DNA from: Symbiodinium kawagutii
Lineage: Eukaryota > Sar > Dinophyceae > Suessiales > Symbiodiniaceae
DNA length: 64,000 nucleotides
Direction of reading: 5' to 3'
NCBI GenBank assembly: GCA_009767595.1
Contig: VSDK01009018.1
Span: 266,799-330,798, forward strand
Below, piece after piece: positions 25,901 through 31,900 of this stretch (within the stretch, counting starts at the first letter, position 1; every line of letters begins with the position of its first letter). The notes beneath the pieces are model-generated. The model ran no database searches, was not told the origin of the DNA, and worked only from the letters and a program-made list of their open reading frames with translations. A program made the position numbers and the translations under genes.

Positions 25901-28900
25901 TCCTTCCTTCCTTCCTTCCTTCCATCCTTCCATCCTTCCATCCTTCCATCCTTCCTTCCATCCTTCCGTCCTTCCGTCCTTCCGTCCATCCTTCCTTCCA
26001 TCCTTCCATCCTTCCATCCTTCCTTCCATCCTTCCTTCCATCCTTCCGTCCTTCCATCCTTCCATCCTTCCGTCCTTCCTTCCATCCTTCCGTCCTTCCT
26101 TCTTTCCTTCCATCCTTCCATCCTTCCATCCTTCCTTCCATCTTTCCTTCCATCCTTCCTTCCATCCTTTCATCCTTTAATCCTTCCATCCTTCCATCTT
26201 ACTTGACTTTTACCTTATACCTTTTGGTCTTGTCTCGGATTTCAGATTCTTTGTCTACTTCTTGTTGTTTCTGTTTATCAACTTATCTGCGTGCCAAAGG
26301 CGCTGGGCTGATCTTTTTTGTCTGTCTGCGAACTCACCAATCTGTTAATTCTTTTGGATGCACCTGGCATCACCTTCTGCTCCTCAGGGTTTCGCACCTG
26401 CCGCTGGCATCTTAGGTCTCCCTCTCTCAGTCACCCGATGCGCCACTGATCCTGCAACTGGAGATTCACTGGCGGTGTAGGCTGCATACCGCTGTTGACT
26501 GCGATATCTGTATACACAAAACGTGGCACCTGCCACGATGCACAAGGTGCTGCTACAAGTCCAAGTTGCGCACAGCAAGACATCTCTGTAAAACATCTCT
26601 CCAAGATCTCTTTGACACTCCGCACATCGCCACGTCTTACAACTCGCACCTGTCATCGCTGCAAACGAACACAGCACTTCGCATCGCCCCAATGGCCCTC
26701 AGTGACATTCTAATCACTGAATTGGCAATAGCCCAATTCTAATGACAGCCATTTAATTGACACATTGAGATGACACATTTGCGCAATCTCGCACTCGATA
26801 GGCACAGCACGCGAAATTCAACTGATCGAGTCAGCCTAGCACTGGGCGCGCCAGGTTTGCTACTGTGATGCCGTCTGATCTGAACCTTGGCAATAGATAT
26901 CCTTGGGCAGACGGTAATTCTCCAGCTATCTTGGATTGCCAGGAGCTGGTATACCGCAATGGAAACCTTCCGGTTTTGGTGTCTGACGTGCATATTGCGC
27001 TATACGGTAGTTTATTTCTATTGGACTAGAATTGATTAACATTGGATGACTTGGGGGCCCTATAACGTGAGAAATCCCCAGGAGTGGACTTCTGTTTGCT
27101 GTGAGACGCCCCCGCCATGCAGCCAGCTGACAAAAGCCCACAAGCTGCCACCAAGATCACTGCCGCGCTGCAACAAAGCAAGGATGCATCCCAGCAGACC
27201 GCAGCCCAGCACGAACCAGTACTGCGTATCCGCCACGTAGCACATGAAACCGGTACCCCAAAGAGCCACCCACTCCATCATGTCCTGAGGTGCTCCCTCG
27301 TGGCTCAAAGGATCGACATTTGAGGTTGGCAAGTGTGGATTTCTGATCGCACAGATTCCCACACTCATTGCACTCATTCTTTTCATGCAGCATGGTCCGA
27401 AGTTTATCCAACCAGTCACTCAAGAATGAAAAAAAGGGCAGGCACCTATCTGATCGGGGATAGCTATGATTTGTCGCTTCCAGCCACAGTTCAACGAGAG
27501 TCATATTCAAAGTCTCTCGTGCCCCTTGAATCGGAGAACCTGTTGGGATTCTGCTCTAGCTATGGGTCAAAAACTCCACTATCAACCATTGTTTTCCCTA
27601 CTATTGTTGGTTATTATACCTCATTGTTGGTTGGTTGCTCACCCACCAGCGGTGTCCTTGTCCCAGTTGGGGCCGAAGGCAAAGGTGGGGATCTCCTCCA
27701 AGGTCTCCTTCCCCGGCCGCGAAATGGGGAGATCTCGGGTGGCAGCGTAGATCGCCTGGATGCTGCCTCCAGCGATCACCGAGAGGAGACACGTCACGTG
27801 TGGATCCCGGGTGGATCCCATGGAGACCGTTGCAGCAGATCCCATGGATCCCGTGTTTCTACTAGGTTGATCTACAGGTGTTTAGCAGTTTCAATTTGGG
27901 TTACAAATTTGGGTTCCATTAGGGGTTACATGACTATAACCAACAAGAAAAGATCTGGTTTCCTTACAGGTTGCAAAAAGAATCATCAAGTTACTGTACG
28001 TGTTTATAGATAGGATCAAATGAAGGTTTCTTGGAGTCCTCAAAATGGATGGTTTTATTACTAATGGTGAATATTAGATGATATTTAGATGCTTTTGGAG
28101 TCCCCTATAACTTGAGAAACCACCAAATACGACTGAAAAAAAGCCGACCAAAATATGACTGTTTATACCAAATCATCTCATATTCACCGTTGATAGGAAT
28201 AAAACCATCCTACGCTAGAATCTTAGGCAACAATACATGAAGGCGCTCTCGGGAACTTCACAAATCCGTGGACAAAACACACACGCTGAAAAAACAGCTG
28301 ACACACTGAACGAACAAGTTCTAAACAATCCCGGACACGAAACACTCAGAAAAAACAACCAACCATGAAAATAAATACTTCACAACCACCCAAACCATTT
28401 CTAGACAAATCCTAAGAAAAGCACCTGAACAAACTCTGAGCAAAGTCATTGCAAGAATCTCGGCAACTGGTGACACCCAAACCGCTGATATTCGGGGCAC
28501 AAAAACACACAACAGCTAAGCTAAGCCCGGATCCCAGCCATAATAACTGTGCAGTGCCATGAGCGACTATGATTGTTCCATGAGCTTCTGATTAGTCACT
28601 CATGCGATGACGATCCGATTGAAATCTGATCCCGAGTCCAGACAGGTCATCTTTGGACCCTAAAGCTACCCCAACAACTGTGTCTTAAGCTCCTCTTGTT
28701 AGAATCAAACCACACCAATAGCTGAGATATGCTGAGATCTTCACACCCAGGATGCAGCGCCCGCCTTTGCCAAACCAGAACTTGAAGGCCAACACACCGA
28801 GCCAGAACATCCACCGAATCAACTTGTTGCGCAGGAGATCTATGTCGCAGGTAGCTCCAGTGGGGTAGCGCAACTTGTCGCCGTTTTGGAAGGGCTGCTC

Positions 28901-31900
28901 CAAGATGTAGAACACTCCCAGGCAACTCACCAAGAAGTGGAGCGCCAACGCGATATCCAAGTCCGGTGAGTCATGGGCATCCAGCCATCTCACCCAGATG
29001 AAGGTGGCAACCACAACCATGGCGAACAACACCTGAAGCGCTACCCTGTCGCTAACAAGGTCAACAAATAACCAACCAACCAAACAAACAAGCAATGAAC
29101 CAACAAACCAAACCAACCAAACCAACCCAACCAACCAAACCAACCCAACCAACCAAACCAACCAAACCAACCAAACCAACCAAACCAACCAAACCAACCC
29201 AAACCAGCCCACCCATACCACCCAAACCAAACATTCCTTCGATAATGTTTGCCATGGCCAGTCAGTCGAAGGTGCCACGATGGCCCACCCTGGCCCACCC
29301 TGGCACCTGACAGATGTACAACAGGACCTTCCTGGCCCGGCACGGCTTCCACAGCGCCACCCCCGTGGTGAACAACGACGAGGCCACGCACAGCAGCAGG
29401 TGGATGGGCACCAGGAGCCCGATGAAGCTGAGGCAAACCATCGGGGAGTTGCCGCCCAACAGGACGGACCAACCTCCTGGCAGCTTGGAGCAGGCAGGAA
29501 ATGCCTGGGGAAAATCTGAAACTGGATGAAACTGCTAGATTTTTGTGAAAAAATCTGAAACTGCTAGATTTTTTTTGTGAAACTGAACTGCTAGATTTTG
29601 AACAGATTTTTGGTCGCAAAAAAGAAAGCTACAAGCAGAAATATGGCTGGGGGTACCTCCAAATCATCCAGGTTTATCTCAGAAATGTGATAAAAATAAG
29701 CATTGTGTGGGCAACTATTTGTATGCTTCAAAATAAGGTGTAGATGCAGAAAATTATTTAGGATTAAATGCACTCAGTTAAAATGCATGAAACTATTTTA
29801 GATTCAATTCTGACATCAATCGGAATGCTTTAAGTGTTTATACATTGCATGAACGTCATGCTGCTTGTTCTGCCGAAAACGTCGATTAACAGTGGTGATG
29901 ATCCCGAATTGGGGAAGGGTTTCTACGTTCCGATCTTGCACGATGCATGAAAATACAAATTGCAACAAAGGTTGGCATTGATACCGTGGGTAGCCTTATC
30001 AAAGTTCTTACGTTGAAAGCGCTATCAACCTCGTGAGGCAAAGCAAGGGAGGTCAAGGACAACAAAACCAGGTTCTATGGATACAAGTTTGGGTTTTGAA
30101 ATAGCACTGCTGCTTCTGGCAGATTGAGGTTGCGCATTCTTTGTTTGCAAGCTGCTAAGATGGTTCATCGGTAGCTTTCCGGGCGATTTGTCGCCAAGGG
30201 TTTGCAGGCCAAAGTTGAAATTTCGTAGTTTATAGAGCAGTATTAGTGACAAGTTTTCTTTCCAGTCTCTAACATGGTTTCGATCATACCTTGTTGCCAT
30301 GGTTTTCCTTTGCATGCAACACCATCCAATATGGTATCATGTCTGGCCAGAGCACTCCAAACATTCCATACATTCATACATACGGTGGTTGCATGGCACT
30401 ATATTGCATCTTCAGTCAGCATTAGTCATTGCACTGCATTGCAGCACATCAGACTGCATTGCAAAACATTGCACTACACTGCTGCACACGGCATTAGATG
30501 ACATCCCAGGACATTGCATAATTTCACTACAACATGGCATGACAACGCCGCAATTTAAATGTCATCACTTCAGAGTGCAACACATGATATGACATTGCAC
30601 GACCTTATTTTGAAGCAAAACATTACATGAGTATGTGCTCACTTCTGTGGATGTTACCACATGTCATTAAGCCTACATCACAATAGTTATGCTATATTAC
30701 ATGTAAGACGAAATTGCAGGTTTACCCGCAGTCGCGGACAGTTGGTAATGCATTCATCTGGTCATACATCAAATCAAGACGCTGCAGTGGATAAAATCCA
30801 TCCGGTACTACTCCCAGTACATGAGAAGCGAATACCCTCATTACATCATACATGAAAACCAGCACATGCATTTCTTCCTTCTTTCCTTCCTTCCTTCCTG
30901 CTTATTTGCTTGCTTGCTTGCTTCCTGCGGGCTGATGTAACTGGGTTTTTGGAGCCTCTCCCCATTCACCGGATCAGACGAACTACATACATTGCATACA
31001 TGCATGCCGTACAACACCCCATCATACCATACAATACAATACAATCCAAGACGGTGCTTTAAAATGTATGACATGATATTATGTAGACACAGAGGTACAG
31101 ACATAGATTCACAGACAGACGGACAGACAGACAAACAGATGCATAGGGTTAGATCGATAAATAGATGGGATAAAGTAAGACACCAATAAGATGAGACAAG
31201 ATAAGACAAAACAAACGGATGGATGGATGGATGGATGGATGGATGGATGGATGGATGGATGGACGGACGGATGGATGGAGGGATGGAGGGACGGAGGGAG
31301 GGACGGACGGACGGACAGACGGACAAACAGACAGATAGGGAGATAGATAGATAGATAGATAGATAGCATTACCTGTGGGTAGCATCGTGGATGACTGGGT
31401 TGAACACTGATCCAAAATCTATGTTACAACATGTTCCCAAACACTCCTTGGCTTCCCATGACTTCCCCATGTGATCCTTTCCCGCCTTTGGATTCAGAGG
31501 CTGACTCCAAGCTCGAAGAGGAAACCAACCACATGGTCAGAAAGAAGAGCAGCGCATGTAGAAACCAAATTCGATGTGTACCTGCCAACAAAGTGCTGCT
31601 CTGGACATGACATCATGATATATCATTGGGTATCCAAAGTTTATCGGAAAGAATCTGTGGTATCCAAAATCATTGGTATCCAAAATGTTTCAGAAAAGGC
31701 AACTGGAGAACCCCCAGCTCTTAAGAAACAACTGCCATTTTAAGAGCTGGTGAATCACCAGCCCAGCTACCTGGTGCGCCAGCTGACCCTGACATACCCT
31801 GACCCTGGGTTTCCCACCTGCCCAGACTCCCCACCACGAGTGCAACTCGCGATGGGTCTTCACATTCTTCAGGAAGTTTCCCCAAGGTATTCGCCTCAAC

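Noticed and set aside
25575..26206. Long open frames on both strands in the CCATCCTT tract
   Set aside because: Simple tetranucleotide DNA without stop codons; all frames are open and low complexity.
29041..29310. Leu/Trp/Val-rich minus frame (WLVWLVG) that looks like a membrane protein
   Set aside because: Product of the (AACCAACC)n repeat; the flanking exons join precisely without it.
30841..31415. Minus-strand frames rich in IHPSIHPS and CLSVCPSV
   Set aside because: Translations of the (GGAT)n/(GGAC)n microsatellite.
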